DNA of 64,000 nucleotides from Spirochaetota bacterium (GCA_022703505.1 JAKLDN010000003.1:434001-498000); one strand, 5' to 3'; numbered from the stretch's first letter, positions 51,759 to 60,732 are shown. Notes: generated by a model from the sequence alone, not told the origin. Made by a program: numbers and translations.

Positions 51759-52630
51759 CCCGGACCTCCCAGGAGGTCGTCCAGGTATTCCCCCAGCCGG
51801 AAGGGCTTGATGTCCCCGTACCCCTCCCCGGTGCCCAGGAAGGCCGTAGGTATCCCCCGTTCGTAGGCCATCGAGATCACGATCCCCCCCTTGCCGGAGG
51901 AATCGTACTTGGTCAGGACCGCCCCGTCCAGGCGCACCGCCTCTCCGAAGACCTCCGCCTGTCGTAGGGCGTTCTGGCCCGTGGTGCCGTCGACCACCAG
52001 GAGCTTCCGGTACCGGGACGGCTGGGCCCGGGCTCCGACGATCCGGTCCAACTTCTCGAGCTCCCGGATGAGATTCTGCTTCGTGTGCATGCGGCCCGCC
52101 GTGTCGGCCAGGACCAGGTCGGCACCGTCCGCCTTGGCGGCCTCGATGGCGTCGTAGAGCACGGCTCCGGGGTCGGAGCCCGGCTGCTGGGCCACCACCC
52201 GCAGGCCCAGGCGCTCGCCGTGGACCTTGAGCTGGTCGATGGCCGCGGCCCGGAAGGTGTCGCCCGCGGCCAGGATGATGTTCCGTGCCAGCCCCTGTTC
52301 CCGGTACCAGTGGGCCAGCTTGGCCGCGGTGGTGGTCTTTCCCACCCCGTTCACCCCCAGGAGCAGGATGACGTCCAGTCCGCCCGCGGAGGGCTCGATC
52401 CGGACTTCCTTGCCGTACCGGAGAAGCACGTCCTTCAGGGCCCGCCGGATACCCGATTCGTCCAGGATCCCTTCCCGGCGGCAGTGTCCCCGGAGCTCGC
52501 TGACCGCCTCCAACGCCGCGCGGGCTCCCAGATCCCCCTCGATCAGGAGGTCCTCGAGGCATTCGTAGAACTCGTCTCCCGGGCCCATGCCCAGCAACGC
52601 CTTAAGCCGATCGGAAAAACGGGCTCCCAC
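51755..52630 (-). CDS. ftsY: Signal recognition particle receptor FtsY
   Basis: GTPase that docks SRP-ribosome complexes at the membrane. The short N domain (residues 1-80) leads into the G domain: [15 protein letters not shown] (92-106), [23 protein letters not shown] and [10 protein letters not shown], which replaces the common TKLDGTAKGG. The 291 aa make this a minimal FtsY without the acidic A domain. It is 12 bases after the PEGA gene and its TGA overlaps the CTG start of the next gene. Confidence 0.95.
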   Translation of the reverse strand: MGARFSDRLKALLGMGPGDEFYECLEDLLIEGDLGARAALEAVSELRGHCRREGILDESGIRRALKDVLLRYGKEVRIEPSAGGLDVILLLGVNGVGKTTTAAKLAHWYREQGLARNIILAAGDTFRAAAIDQLKVHGERLGLRVVAQQPGSDPGAVLYDAIEAAKADGADLVLADTAGRMHTKQNLIRELEKLDRIVGARAQPSRYRKLLVVDGTTGQNALRQAEVFGEAVRLDGAVLTKYDSSGKGGIVISMAYERGIPTAFLGTGEGYGDIKPFRLGEYLDDLLGGPG

Positions 52631-52642
52631 TCCGGGACCTCC

Positions 52643-54055
52643 TCATCGCGCCGATTGAATATACTTCACGAGCCGGACCGCGGCGCCCGTCAGCAGGCCC
52701 GCCGTGATCCCGGTCGAAATGGCGAATACCGCGAGAGACGTGTCCTTCCTTCGGGCGAAGGCCTCGTCCGCGGGATACTCCATGTGCAGGGCCGAACTCT
52801 GGAGGTAGACACCGTAGGACAGGAGGGTCACGGGCAGGCTGACCGCGAGGCCGCCCAGGGCCCGATAGAACCGTTCCTTCCGCCGCTCGAAGAGGGAAGT
52901 ACCGCCGGTCTCCGCCTCCCGGAGCGGCACGAGCACGGGTCCTTCCGTTCCCGGCTCGATCACACGGTATTCGTCCTGGAACCCCGGAAGCGTCAGGCGG
53001 GCTACCCGGGCGGATCCGAAGACAAGGGCCGGGCCGGGGGTCGTGCCGGCCCAGATCCCGTCCAGGTGCAGGGAAGCCCCCGGGGGGTCCGTCTCCACGA
53101 GGACCGTCTCGGGGTCCGGGGGCTCCAGGCGGACGGAGAGTTCCACATCCTTGCCGAACTCGGACCGGACGCTGTATTCCTCCCGGGTCCCGGCCCCGAG
53201 CTCCAAGGATACGAGATGCTCCCGTTCCTCGTAGACCCGAAGGCTCCGGCGCCCGGGAGCCAGAAGGCGGCCGTCCACCCGGATCCGGGACTCCGGGGGG
53301 TCCACGGTGAAGACGAGCCGGGAGGACGGCACTCCGGCAGCCGCCCGGACGAGCCCCCGGGAAAGTTCCGCCGCCGCGGCCGGGATGTCGTCCACCGGGC
53401 AGTAGGCGGTATAGGTGAAGTCCGGGCGGCTCAGGACCGCGTTCCATCCGGTCATGCGGATACGCAGATATCCGGAGACCTCCCCGGCTTCCCAGAGCAC
53501 CAGGTAGTCGAGTTTCTCCCGGGAACAGACGCTTCCGGGATCCGCCCCGGCCTCGATCAAGCGTCCCGAGGAGTGTCCCTCCCAGAAAACCACTCTGCGG
53601 ATATCCGGCGAGGATACGCCCGGCGAAGGTCCGCCCGGCGAGGATACGCCCGCTGTCGGGTCGGAGCCGGTTTTTGGGCCTCGCGCAAGCTCCTCTCCGA
53701 GCCTCCTCTCCTCCGCGGCCCGCGCGGGGCCCGTCACGGGAGAAAGGGCCGCGGCGTCCCTTCGATCCCGGGTCCCCGCGGCCGCGGCCCCCGCCTTGAA
53801 CAGTTCCTCCAGCCGGGACTTCTCCAGGATCCGGGTTCTTTCCTCCTCGGTCAGGAACCTCCTGTCCAGGTCCCGGACGCCTTCTAACACCTGGACCGGC
53901 AGCTGGCCGAGGGCGGGATACAGCCGGACTTCCCGGGCCGCGGGGGGGAAGGAGGCCACCCCGAGGATCCAGGCCGGAGCTTCCCCCTGACCCGAAGCCG
54001 GGAAGGACGCGGAGGCCAGCAGGAGCGCGAGGGCTCCGAATCTCCCGGGGGTCAT
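52643..54055 (-). CDS. Secreted PEGA-domain protein
   Basis: A 470-aa protein: signal peptide (residues 1-23, ASGQ), an N-terminal domain resembling a CsgG/TolB-like envelope fold, a Ser/Pro/Gly linker built from a 30-base DNA direct repeat (53605-53652), then two PEGA-type beta domains (LVFTVDPPESRIRVDGRLL and VLVETDPPGASLHLDGIWAG). The C terminus has two hydrophobic helices (about residues 400-465). PEGA domains are thought to anchor proteins at the cell surface or S-layer. It lies 10 bases after prfB and 12 before ftsY. Function unknown. Confidence 0.78.
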   Translation of the reverse strand: MTPGRFGALALLLASASFPASGQGEAPAWILGVASFPPAAREVRLYPALGQLPVQVLEGVRDLDRRFLTEEERTRILEKSRLEELFKAGAAAAGTRDRRDAAALSPVTGPARAAEERRLGEELARGPKTGSDPTAGVSSPGGPSPGVSSPDIRRVVFWEGHSSGRLIEAGADPGSVCSREKLDYLVLWEAGEVSGYLRIRMTGWNAVLSRPDFTYTAYCPVDDIPAAAAELSRGLVRAAAGVPSSRLVFTVDPPESRIRVDGRLLAPGRRSLRVYEEREHLVSLELGAGTREEYSVRSEFGKDVELSVRLEPPDPETVLVETDPPGASLHLDGIWAGTTPGPALVFGSARVARLTLPGFQDEYRVIEPGTEGPVLVPLREAETGGTSLFERRKERFYRALGGLAVSLPVTLLSYGVYLQSSALHMEYPADEAFARRKDTSLAVFAISTGITAGLLTGAAVRLVKYIQSAR

Positions 54056-54065
54056 GGCGGACCCG

Positions 54066-55203
54066 TCAATCCTCGTCGTCGTCCCCGCCCTCCGGAGCCG
54101 GAGACCCTCCGGCCCAGGAGAACTGGAGCCAGTTCTCGATGAAGGGATCGATGTCCCCGTCCATGACGCCCTGCACGTTCCCGACGGAAAACTTGGTGCG
54201 GTGATCCTTCACCATGGTGTAGGGCTGGAAGACGTAGGAGCGGATCTGGCTTCCCCAGGCGATCTCCTTCTTCTCCGAGGCGAACTTGGCGTTCTCCTTC
54301 TCCCGTTCCTGCCTGTAGTGCTCGTAGAGCCTGGATTTCAGGACGCTCATGGCCACGTCCTTGTTCTTGTACTGGCTCCGCTCGTTCTGGCAGGTCACGA
54401 CGATCCCCGTGGGAAGGTGGGTCATCCGGACGGCGCTGTCGGTCTTGTTGACCTTCTGTCCCCCCGCGCCGCCGGAGCGGTAGGTGTCGATCCGGAGGTC
54501 CTCGGGCCGGATCTCCACCTCGATGGTGTCGTCCAGGACGGGAAAGATGTAGACCGAGGCGAAGGAGGTGTGGCGCCGGGCGTTGGCGTCGAAGGGGGAG
54601 ATGCGCACCAGGCGGTGGACCCCCGACTCGCCTTTGAGCCGTCCGTAGGCGTAGAGGGCGTCGATCTGCACCGTGGCGCTTTTCACGCCCCCCTCGGCCT
54701 CCAGGAGGTCCACGATCTCGTACTTGTAGGAATGACGCTCCGCCCACCGGGTGTACATCCGAAGGAGCATGGAGGCCCAGTCGCAGGCCTCGGTACCGCC
54801 GGATCCGGCGTGGATCGTGAGGAAGGCCCCGGAACGGTCCGCTTCCCCGGACAGGAGCTCCAGGATCTGGGCCGAGTCGAAGCGGGCCTTGGCGTCCTGG
54901 TAGGCGGAGCGGATGTCCCCCTCCATGGAGGTGTCCCCCTCCTCCCGGGCCATCGCGTAGATCTCCTCCAGGGTTTCCGAGTCCTTCTTGAGCTGCTCCC
55001 AGGTATCCAGGCGGTTCCGGAGTAGCTTTAGCTCTCCCATGACCCGTTCCGTCCGGGACTGGTCGCTCCAGAAGCCCGGGGCGGCGGTCTCCTCCTCCCG
55101 GGCGGCTATGGTCTTCCGGATCTCATCGGGGTCAAAGACGCCCCCAGATATCCAGGATATTGCGCCGCAGCTCCTGGATCGGAGCCGCAAGTTCCTCGAT
55201 CAT
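54066..55203 (-). CDS. prfB: Peptide chain release factor 2 with programmed frameshift
   Basis: RF2 recognises UAA and UGA. It has the codon-recognition tripeptide SPF (RISPFDANARRHTS) and the catalytic GGQ (SGGAGGQKVNKT). The gene is split: ATG 55203 (after GGAGG) opens 23 codons ending CTT, then an in-frame TGA at 55134-55132; a +1 shift skips base 55134 and continues at GAC (55133) to 54066, giving 378 aa in total. This is the classic RF2 autoregulation: low RF2 favours the shift. The Cas2-like gene is 21 bases upstream. Confidence 0.96.
55131..55145 (-). promoter_or_regulatory. prfB +1 frameshift signal
   Basis: The minus strand reads GGGGGCGTCTTTGAC: a Shine-Dalgarno-like GGGGG, a 3-base gap, then the slippery CTT-TGA-C. 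The layout matches the bacterial RF2 recoding site (AGGGGG-TAT-CTTTGAC), with CTT in the P site at 55137-55135 and the UGA at 55134-55132. Confidence 0.95.
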
Positions 55204-55224
55204 GTCGTTCCTCCGGATTCGGTA

Positions 55225-55506
55225 TCAGGACTTGGGAGGGCGCACGACGATGCGCCTCCATTTGTTGTTCTTCAGGGTCGTTAAGGCGAAGCTCCCCTCC
55301 AGGGGGTACTGGTATATCCGTATGACGTCGTAATAATCCGTCACCTTGTCGATCTCGCGTTTCAGGGAAGAAAGCCTGCGCTCGTCGATCTGGGTGGATT
55401 CGTAGCACGCTCGCTGGACCTTCTCGAACCCGTACTGGGGGAGCAGGGCGTAGAGGGCGGATCGGGAATCCTCGCTTCCGGGATCGCATACTACGGCTAC
55501 AAACAT
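55225..55506 (-). CDS. Cas2-like ferredoxin-fold protein, no CRISPR nearby
   Basis: A 93-aa protein with a Cas2/VapD-like pattern: first strand MFVAVVCDPG with the conserved Asp8, a helix, then GFEKVQRACYEST, a second helix and the strand YDVIRIYQYP. Cas2 proteins are metal-dependent nucleases or integrase partners, but no cas1, repeats or other cas gene occurs in the window, so a housekeeping or toxin-like RNase role is as likely. There is no ribosome site; the ATG lies in palindrome CATATCGATATG (55504-55515), and TTTGAC-N16-TATACC upstream suggests a leaderless message. It precedes prfB by 21 bases. Confidence 0.62.
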   Translation of the reverse strand: MFVAVVCDPGSEDSRSALYALLPQYGFEKVQRACYESTQIDERRLSSLKREIDKVTDYYDVIRIYQYPLEGSFALTTLKNNKWRRIVVRPPKS

Positions 55507-55514
55507 ATCGATAT

Positions 55515-55542
55515 GGTATAGGAACGCGTCCCGCGTGTCAAA
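55515..55542 (-). promoter_or_regulatory. Possible promoter of the Cas2-like/prfB operon
   Basis: On the minus strand TTTGAC (55542-55537), a 16-base spacer and TATACC (55520-55515) place the transcript start within a few bases of ATG 55506. It would drive the operon from the Cas2-like gene through prfB, ftsY and lolCDE. Confidence 0.45.
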
Positions 55543-55551
55543 GGAAAGATG

Positions 55552-55571
55552 GCCCGACGCTCCGGTCGGGC
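55552..55571. other. Hairpin in the divergent gap at 55.5 kb
   Basis: A 7-bp stem GCCCGAC/GTCGGGC with a 6-base loop, flanked by AAAGAT and TATTT, has the shape of a small intrinsic terminator but has no gene to end on either side within the gap. It lies between the Cas2-like (-) and Fn3-like (+) genes and may insulate the two divergent promoters. Confidence 0.35.
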
Positions 55572-55608
55572 TATTTCCAAATCCGGAGCCGTCCGATACT
55601 ATACTATC

Positions 55609-56943
55609 ATGGTGCGTAGAAATATCCTTGTCGCCGCGGCCCTCCTGCTCGCATCCCTGGGCCTGTACGGACAGAACGCCCCCGTGCCGAAGGAGTCCTC
55701 GGTCCTGCCCCCCCCGGCCCCGGAGGAGAGGATCTTCGCCCCCTTCCCCCTGCGCATCCGCATCGGCACCCGCCCGGACGGCGTCCTCCTCACCTGGGAG
55801 GAAGCCTCGGATCCCACGGCCGGATATTCCGTGTTCCGCTCCGATTCCCCCATCGACCGAGGCTCCTTCCCGGCGGCGGAGCGATTGAAGGACCTGCCCC
55901 CGGGAAGCCTCCAATACCTGGACGTACCCCCGGATTCCCGGGGATATTATTACGCGGTTTTAGGCCGAACCGAGCAGGGCGGGGTATACGAGGTTTTCAT
56001 ACCCCTCAAGAACGTCAGCATAGCCCCGGTCACCTACGTGCCTCCCGCCGCCCCGGTGCCGGAACCGGATCCCAAGCCCGTCGAACCCGCGCCGGAACCC
56101 CCTCCCGCGGTGCGCGCCTCCTCCGAACGGGACGGCATCCGTGTCGTCTGGGAACCCGTGCGTCCGGGCAGACGGGTGGTGCTGTACCGGTCGCCGTCCC
56201 CCATCCGGTCCCTTTCGGACCTGCTGACGGCCTCCTGGGTGGCCAGCGCCGAGGAATCCCCGGAGGGCATCCTGGATTTCCCGGTCCCCGGAATCGGATA
56301 CTTCTACGCCCTGGTGGACGACGAGGGACTGCGGACCGGAAGCCCGGAGCTCGCGGTGGGGCTGAATGTCACGGCGGAAAGCGTGTCGGTTCCCGCGGGC
56401 CGCTTCCGTATCGGGCTGCCCGAAATTCCCTACGCGTCCCGGTCCCTGCCCCTCCCCTACCTCTCCCTGACCCGGGGAGTCGAGGCGGGATCCCAGTCCT
56501 TGCCCGGGAACTTGCCCGTGCCTTCACCCTCCGCCTCTCCGTTGAGGCCGGAGACCCAGAAGTCCGTATCCCGGCTCGGCGGGAGCGGAAAGAACCTTCC
56601 CTCGTCCCCTCCCGAACTCCGCATCCTTCCCGAGGATCTGGAGTTGTCCGCCGTCGGCGGCGAGGAATACACCCTGCGCACGATCGTCCGGGATCGACTG
56701 GCCCGGAAGGACTGGAAAGGGGCCTCGGACGAGCTCGCCCGGTACCTTTCCCTGAACCGCAGCCCCTCCGCCGCGGCCCGGGCCCGGTTCTACCGCGGCC
56801 AGGCCCTGGCCTATTCCGGGCAGTATCGGGAGGCCTTCTTCGAATTCCTCCTGGCCCAGGACGACCTGTACGCGCCTTCCAACCTCTGGATCGATTGGCT
56901 GTTGGACCAGATGAAGGCGTCCGGCCCGGCCGTAGGACGGTAG
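55609..56943 (+). CDS. Secreted Fn3-like protein with C-terminal helical domain
   Basis: A 444-aa protein: signal peptide (MVRRNILVAAALLLASLG, cleavage near LYGQ), two fibronectin-III-like domains (about residues 45-140, with VLLTWEEASDPTAGYSVFRS, and about 165-255, with IRVVWEPVRPGRRVVLYRS), a Pro/Ser-rich linker, and a TPR-like helical end (ARFYRGQALAYSGQYREAFF). ATG 55609 has no ribosome site but sits 4 bases after TATACT, so it may be leaderless; ATG 55549, after AAAGGA, would bury the signal peptide 20 residues in. Function unknown. Confidence 0.7.
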   Translation: MVRRNILVAAALLLASLGLYGQNAPVPKESSVLPPPAPEERIFAPFPLRIRIGTRPDGVLLTWEEASDPTAGYSVFRSDSPIDRGSFPAAERLKDLPPGSLQYLDVPPDSRGYYYAVLGRTEQGGVYEVFIPLKNVSIAPVTYVPPAAPVPEPDPKPVEPAPEPPPAVRASSERDGIRVVWEPVRPGRRVVLYRSPSPIRSLSDLLTASWVASAEESPEGILDFPVPGIGYFYALVDDEGLRTGSPELAVGLNVTAESVSVPAGRFRIGLPEIPYASRSLPLPYLSLTRGVEAGSQSLPGNLPVPSPSASPLRPETQKSVSRLGGSGKNLPSSPPELRILPEDLELSAVGGEEYTLRTIVRDRLARKDWKGASDELARYLSLNRSPSAAARARFYRGQALAYSGQYREAFFEFLLAQDDLYAPSNLWIDWLLDQMKASGPAVGR

Positions 56944-56961
56944 GTGGGTCCGCGGGCTCGC

Positions 56962-57777
56962 TCAGACTCTGTAGTACGAGGCCATGATCCACTCGTAGGT
57001 ACGGGAAGGCAGGACCCGCTTCAAGGTCATGGCCAGTTTCTGGAATCCCGGGCCGACCATGTACCGGACCCGCAGCCGGTCCTTCCGCAGGAGCCGTTCC
57101 ACGAGGCGAGCCATGACCGCGGGATCGGAGCCGTTCCGCTCCTCCTTCTCCATAACCCCCAGGGAACGTTCCATCGCGGCGGCGTAGGGGCTTCCCGGAG
57201 CCGCGGACTTTTTCCGGGCGTCCGTGAACCCCGTCCTGGTATCCCCGGGCTCCACGATGGCGCAGCGTATTCCGAAGGCCCGGGTTTCCATCCGGAGGGC
57301 CTCGACCAGGCCTTCCAGGGCGAACTTCGCGGCGGAGTACAGGGATTGATAGGGAACCCCCGCCAGGCCCGCCATGGAACCCACCACCAGCACCCGGCCC
57401 CGGCCCGCTGCCCGCATCGCGGGCAGCACGGCCTGGATGGTCCTGAGGGTGCCGAAGAAGTTCGTCTCGAACTGGGCCTTGGCCTCCGCCAGGGGCGTCT
57501 CCTCGACGGGGCCCGCGATGCCGTAGCCGGCGTTGCAGACCACCGCATCGATCCGGCCCTCCCGGTCCAGTATTTCCCGGACAGCCTTCCTCACGGACTG
57601 GTCGTCGGTGACGTCCATGGACAGCAGGATCACCCCCCCGGCTTCCGGCGCCGACGGTTTCCTCCCCGTCCCGTAGACACGGTACGCACGGGCCGCCAGG
57701 CGTTCGGCACAGGCCCTGCCGAGCCCGCTGGTCGCTCCCGTCACGAGGACCACGTCTCCGGATCCCTGTGTTGTCAT
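56962..57777 (-). CDS. Short-chain dehydrogenase/reductase
   Basis: A 271-aa classical SDR. The nucleotide-binding TGATSGLGRA (about residues 13-22), the structural NAGYG, catalytic Ser in VGSMAGLAG and YxxxK in YSAAK are all present, followed by EPGDTRTGF. The first-strand loop (TGRKPS) suggests NADPH. The C terminus is hydrophobic with basic residues and may sit at the membrane. The substrate is unknown. ATG 57777 follows AGGAAGG. It is the last gene of the rnf-murC-yicC strand, converging on the Fn3-like gene. Confidence 0.88.
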   Translation of the reverse strand: MTTQGSGDVVLVTGATSGLGRACAERLAARAYRVYGTGRKPSAPEAGGVILLSMDVTDDQSVRKAVREILDREGRIDAVVCNAGYGIAGPVEETPLAEAKAQFETNFFGTLRTIQAVLPAMRAAGRGRVLVVGSMAGLAGVPYQSLYSAAKFALEGLVEALRMETRAFGIRCAIVEPGDTRTGFTDARKKSAAPGSPYAAAMERSLGVMEKEERNGSDPAVMARLVERLLRKDRLRVRYMVGPGFQKLAMTLKRVLPSRTYEWIMASYYRV

Positions 57778-57809
57778 AATGTACCTTCCTGTCTTGGCTT
57801 TGATCCCGT

Positions 57810-58352
57810 TCAGGGGCAGACGTCCCGTAGACCCTTCACGGCGGTGGCGATGATGTCCACGATCCGATCCGGTCCCAGCCGTTCGGTGTTTATGGACAGG
57901 TCCGCGAAATCGTAGCGGTTGTTGTCGATCCCGTAGAGCTCCGCGTACCGGGCCGTGTCCTGGGCGTCCCGGGATTGGGTGAAGGCCAGGACCTCCTCGT
58001 ACTTCCCGCCTTCCCGGTTCCAGATCCGGCGGGCCCGGGTCTCCGGGGAGGCATGGAGGTAGACCGACAGAGCGGCTTCCGGGATCATCCAGATGGCTAA
58101 GCGGGACCCTATGACGCAGTCCCCCTCCCGGGCCATGGCCACCTGGCGCTGGTCCACCTCCCGGTCCCAGGCCGGGTCGTCCCGGGCCAGCTCCAGCACC
58201 TTCTGGAGGGTTATCCCCCTCTCCGCGGCCAGGCTGCGGAAGGTGAAGTTGATGAGCCGGAGTCCCAGGCGCTCCCTCAGCAGGCCGCTCACCGTGGTGT
58301 TCCCGCAGCCGCTCTTGCCGGACACGGCGATGATAAAGGGCGATCGTTCCAT
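57810..58352 (-). CDS. CMP-kinase-like P-loop protein with Asn in Walker A
   Basis: A 180-aa nucleoside-monophosphate-kinase-like protein. The P-loop reads GKSGCGNTT (residues 12-20), with Asn18 where the catalytic Walker A Lys belongs. INFTFRSLAAERG, DREVDQRQ, VIGSRLAIWMI and a lid-like ETRARRIWNRE follow the archaeal-type cytidylate kinase/Cytidylate_kin2 pattern. A complete cmk already exists fused to S1, so this one may have another substrate. ATG 58352 follows GGGAGGA. It is 14 bases after yicC and 32 bases before the SDR. Confidence 0.75.
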   Translation of the reverse strand: MERSPFIIAVSGKSGCGNTTVSGLLRERLGLRLINFTFRSLAAERGITLQKVLELARDDPAWDREVDQRQVAMAREGDCVIGSRLAIWMIPEAALSVYLHASPETRARRIWNREGGKYEEVLAFTQSRDAQDTARYAELYGIDNNRYDFADLSINTERLGPDRIVDIIATAVKGLRDVCP

Positions 58353-58366
58353 GGCTCCTCCCGGGT

Positions 58367-59230
58367 TCATTCCACGTTCCGGACCTGTTCCCGGACGTTC
58401 TCGATGGCATCCTTCAGGGAGACGACGGCCTCCCCGATCCGGGCCAGGATGTTCTTGGAGCCGATGGTGTTCGCCTCCCGGTTCATCTCCTGGCAGAGGA
58501 AATCCAGCTTCTTCCCGCAGCCCGGGTCCTCCAGGGCCGCGCGGAACGCCGCGACATGGGACCGCAGACGGACGATCTCCTCGTTGATGGTATGCCGGGC
58601 CAGGTAGGAAGCCACCTCCTGCAGGACCCGGTTCTCGTCCGCTTCGCTGCCCAGGACCTCCCGGAACCGCGAGGCGAGGTTTCCCCGGATAGCGGCCTCT
58701 ATGGCCGGCGCCTCCCCTTCCACGACTCCCACGGACTCCTCGATGACGGCGAGCTTGCTCTCTATATCCGCCCGGGTGCTCCGCCCTTCCCGTTCCCGAT
58801 CCCGGTCGAATTCGGCCAGGCACCCGGAGACGGGTTCCTCCAGGGCCGTCCAGGCCGTGTCCGCGTCGATGTTCCGCTCGAAGGTGACGACCCCGTCGAA
58901 GGAGAGGATGTCGGAGAGCCGGAGGGGTTCCCGGATCCCCGCGGCCTCGGCGGCGGTCCGCAGGGCGGACGCGACTTCCGAAGCCGCCGCGGCGTCCACC
59001 AGGACCCGGGGGGGCTCGGAGACCTCCCGGACCCGAAGGGACGCCTCCACCTTGCCGTGGATGACCGATGCGGCTATCGCGTCCCGGAACCGGGATTCCA
59101 GGGCCGCCAGGTACGGAGGCAGGTACACGGAGATCTCGAGGTAGCGGTTGTTGTAGGACTTGATCGTGAGGGAACCCTTCAGGAAGGGGGTCTCGATTTC
59201 CCGGCGCGCGAATCCGGTCATGCTCTTCAT
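58367..59230 (-). CDS. yicC: YicC-family endoribonuclease
   Basis: A 287-aa protein with MKSMTGFAR at the start, SYNNRYLEISVYLP, and the C-terminal DUF1732 block: EEIVRLRSHV-x-F and GKKLDFLCQEMNREANTIGSK. YicC of E. coli is an endoribonuclease affecting small-RNA turnover; the activity here is inferred from family. It overlaps murC by ATGA and precedes the CMP-kinase-like gene, where many bacteria place gmk after yicC; here a different nucleotide-kinase-like protein occupies that place. Confidence 0.93.
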   Translation of the reverse strand: MKSMTGFARREIETPFLKGSLTIKSYNNRYLEISVYLPPYLAALESRFRDAIAASVIHGKVEASLRVREVSEPPRVLVDAAAASEVASALRTAAEAAGIREPLRLSDILSFDGVVTFERNIDADTAWTALEEPVSGCLAEFDRDREREGRSTRADIESKLAVIEESVGVVEGEAPAIEAAIRGNLASRFREVLGSEADENRVLQEVASYLARHTINEEIVRLRSHVAAFRAALEDPGCGKKLDFLCQEMNREANTIGSKNILARIGEAVVSLKDAIENVREQVRNVE

Positions 59231-60717
59231 GGTGTCGAAGGTTCCTCCTCGGCCTTGATGGATTCGTAGAGGGCTCTTCCCAGGCGGAAGTTGTCCCCGG
59301 CGCCCAGGGTCAGGAAGAGATCCCCGGGCCCGAGCTCCGCACGAAGGGCATCCCGAGCGTCCAGGGGTTCCTCGAAGTACCGGACCCGAGGGCGGCGGGC
59401 GGACATCCTCTCGAACAGGGTCCGTCCTGTCACCGTCCCGTCCGGCCGCTCACGGGCGGAGGCGTAGATCTTGTGCAGGATCACTTCGTCGGCCGCGGAA
59501 AAGGCGTCCGCGTAGCCGTCCAGGAGGGCGGCGGTCCGGGAATAGGTATGGGACATGAAATCCACCACCAATCTCCGGTCCGGATAGAATTCCCGGATGC
59601 CTTCCAGGGTCAGCCGGATTGCGGTGGGATGGTGGCCGTAGTCGTCCATGAACAGGATGCCCCGGGCCAGGCCCAGGACCTCGCAGCGGCGCCGGGATCC
59701 GGAAAAAGACTCCAGGGCGGCCCGGACCGACTCCAGCCGCGTTCCCTCCAGGGGGCGTCCGAACTCCTCCCGCACCAGCCGCTCCGTCAGGGCCAGGGCC
59801 GCCGCTGCGTCCAGGGCCACGTGCCGGCCCGGGACGCGCAACCGGAAGGGTTCCGGGAACCCCGAGAGTCGAAACTCCGCCCGCTCGTTTCCGATTCTGT
59901 AGGATTCCAGTTTCCACCGTCCCTCGGCCGTCCATCCGTAGGGCACCGCGTCCAGGTCCGGGCGAAGGGCCAAGGCGCGGCCTGCGACGTCCGAGGCCCC
60001 GGGATCGTCGACGCAGTAGATCAGGCATCCCCGGGGCGGCAGGGAGAGGACATATTCCAAAAACGCGTCCCGGATGGAATCGTAGTCGGGATAGTAATCC
60101 TGATGATCCGGTTCCACGGAGGTGAGGACGATCCGGGCGGGAGAGAAGGACAGGAAGTGGCGCTTGTATTCGCAGGTTTCCGCCACGAAGAACCGCTTCC
60201 CAAGGATCAGGGTCGACCGGTCGCCGAAACCCGCCACGGCGCTCCCCGCCAGGATCGTCGAGGAGGAACCCGCTCCCCGCAGGAGGGTACCCGTCAAGGC
60301 CGTCGTCGTGGTCTTGCCGTGGACCCCGGCGATTCCGGAGGAGTCGAATCTCCGGGACAGCTCCCCCAGGGCTTCCGTGTAGCTCAGAATCGGGATGCCC
60401 AAGTCCTCGGCCGCGGCAAGTTCCGGGTGGACTCCCCGGACGTAGGCGGCGGAGTGGATGACCAGATCGATCCCCGCCCGCACGTTACCCCGGTCGAAGG
60501 GGAAAACTTCGATGCCCAGGGCCGCCAGGATCGCGTCGGTGTAGAAGACCTCGGATACGTCGCTGCCCGAGAGGCGGGCCCCTCCGGCGGAGAGGATTTC
60601 CGCCAGGGCCGCCATTCCGGTGCCCTTGATGCCGACCATGTGGATGGAACGTCCCGCGATCTGGGCGGGCACTAGGGATCCTGCCATGGGGGCATGATAG
60701 CGATCAGGCCGGTTCAT
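59227..60717 (-). CDS. murC: UDP-N-acetylmuramate-L-alanine ligase
   Basis: Adds L-Ala to UDP-MurNAc, the first peptide step of peptidoglycan synthesis. GIKGTGMAALAEIL is the UDP-binding start, GVHGKTTTTALT the ATP P-loop, AETCEYKRHFLSF and SVEPDHQDYY the central Mur motifs, and DDYGHHPTAI the MurC-specific block. Up to 496 aa. The start is uncertain: ATG 60717 or ATG 60687 (MAGSLVPAQIAG), neither with a clear ribosome site. It overlaps yicC by 4 bases and follows the GH57-like gene by about 15 bases. Confidence 0.93.
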   Translation of the reverse strand: MNRPDRYHAPMAGSLVPAQIAGRSIHMVGIKGTGMAALAEILSAGGARLSGSDVSEVFYTDAILAALGIEVFPFDRGNVRAGIDLVIHSAAYVRGVHPELAAAEDLGIPILSYTEALGELSRRFDSSGIAGVHGKTTTTALTGTLLRGAGSSSTILAGSAVAGFGDRSTLILGKRFFVAETCEYKRHFLSFSPARIVLTSVEPDHQDYYPDYDSIRDAFLEYVLSLPPRGCLIYCVDDPGASDVAGRALALRPDLDAVPYGWTAEGRWKLESYRIGNERAEFRLSGFPEPFRLRVPGRHVALDAAAALALTERLVREEFGRPLEGTRLESVRAALESFSGSRRRCEVLGLARGILFMDDYGHHPTAIRLTLEGIREFYPDRRLVVDFMSHTYSRTAALLDGYADAFSAADEVILHKIYASARERPDGTVTGRTLFERMSARRPRVRYFEEPLDARDALRAELGPGDLFLTLGAGDNFRLGRALYESIKAEEEPSTP

Positions 60718-60732
60718 TGCAACGAGAGCCGT

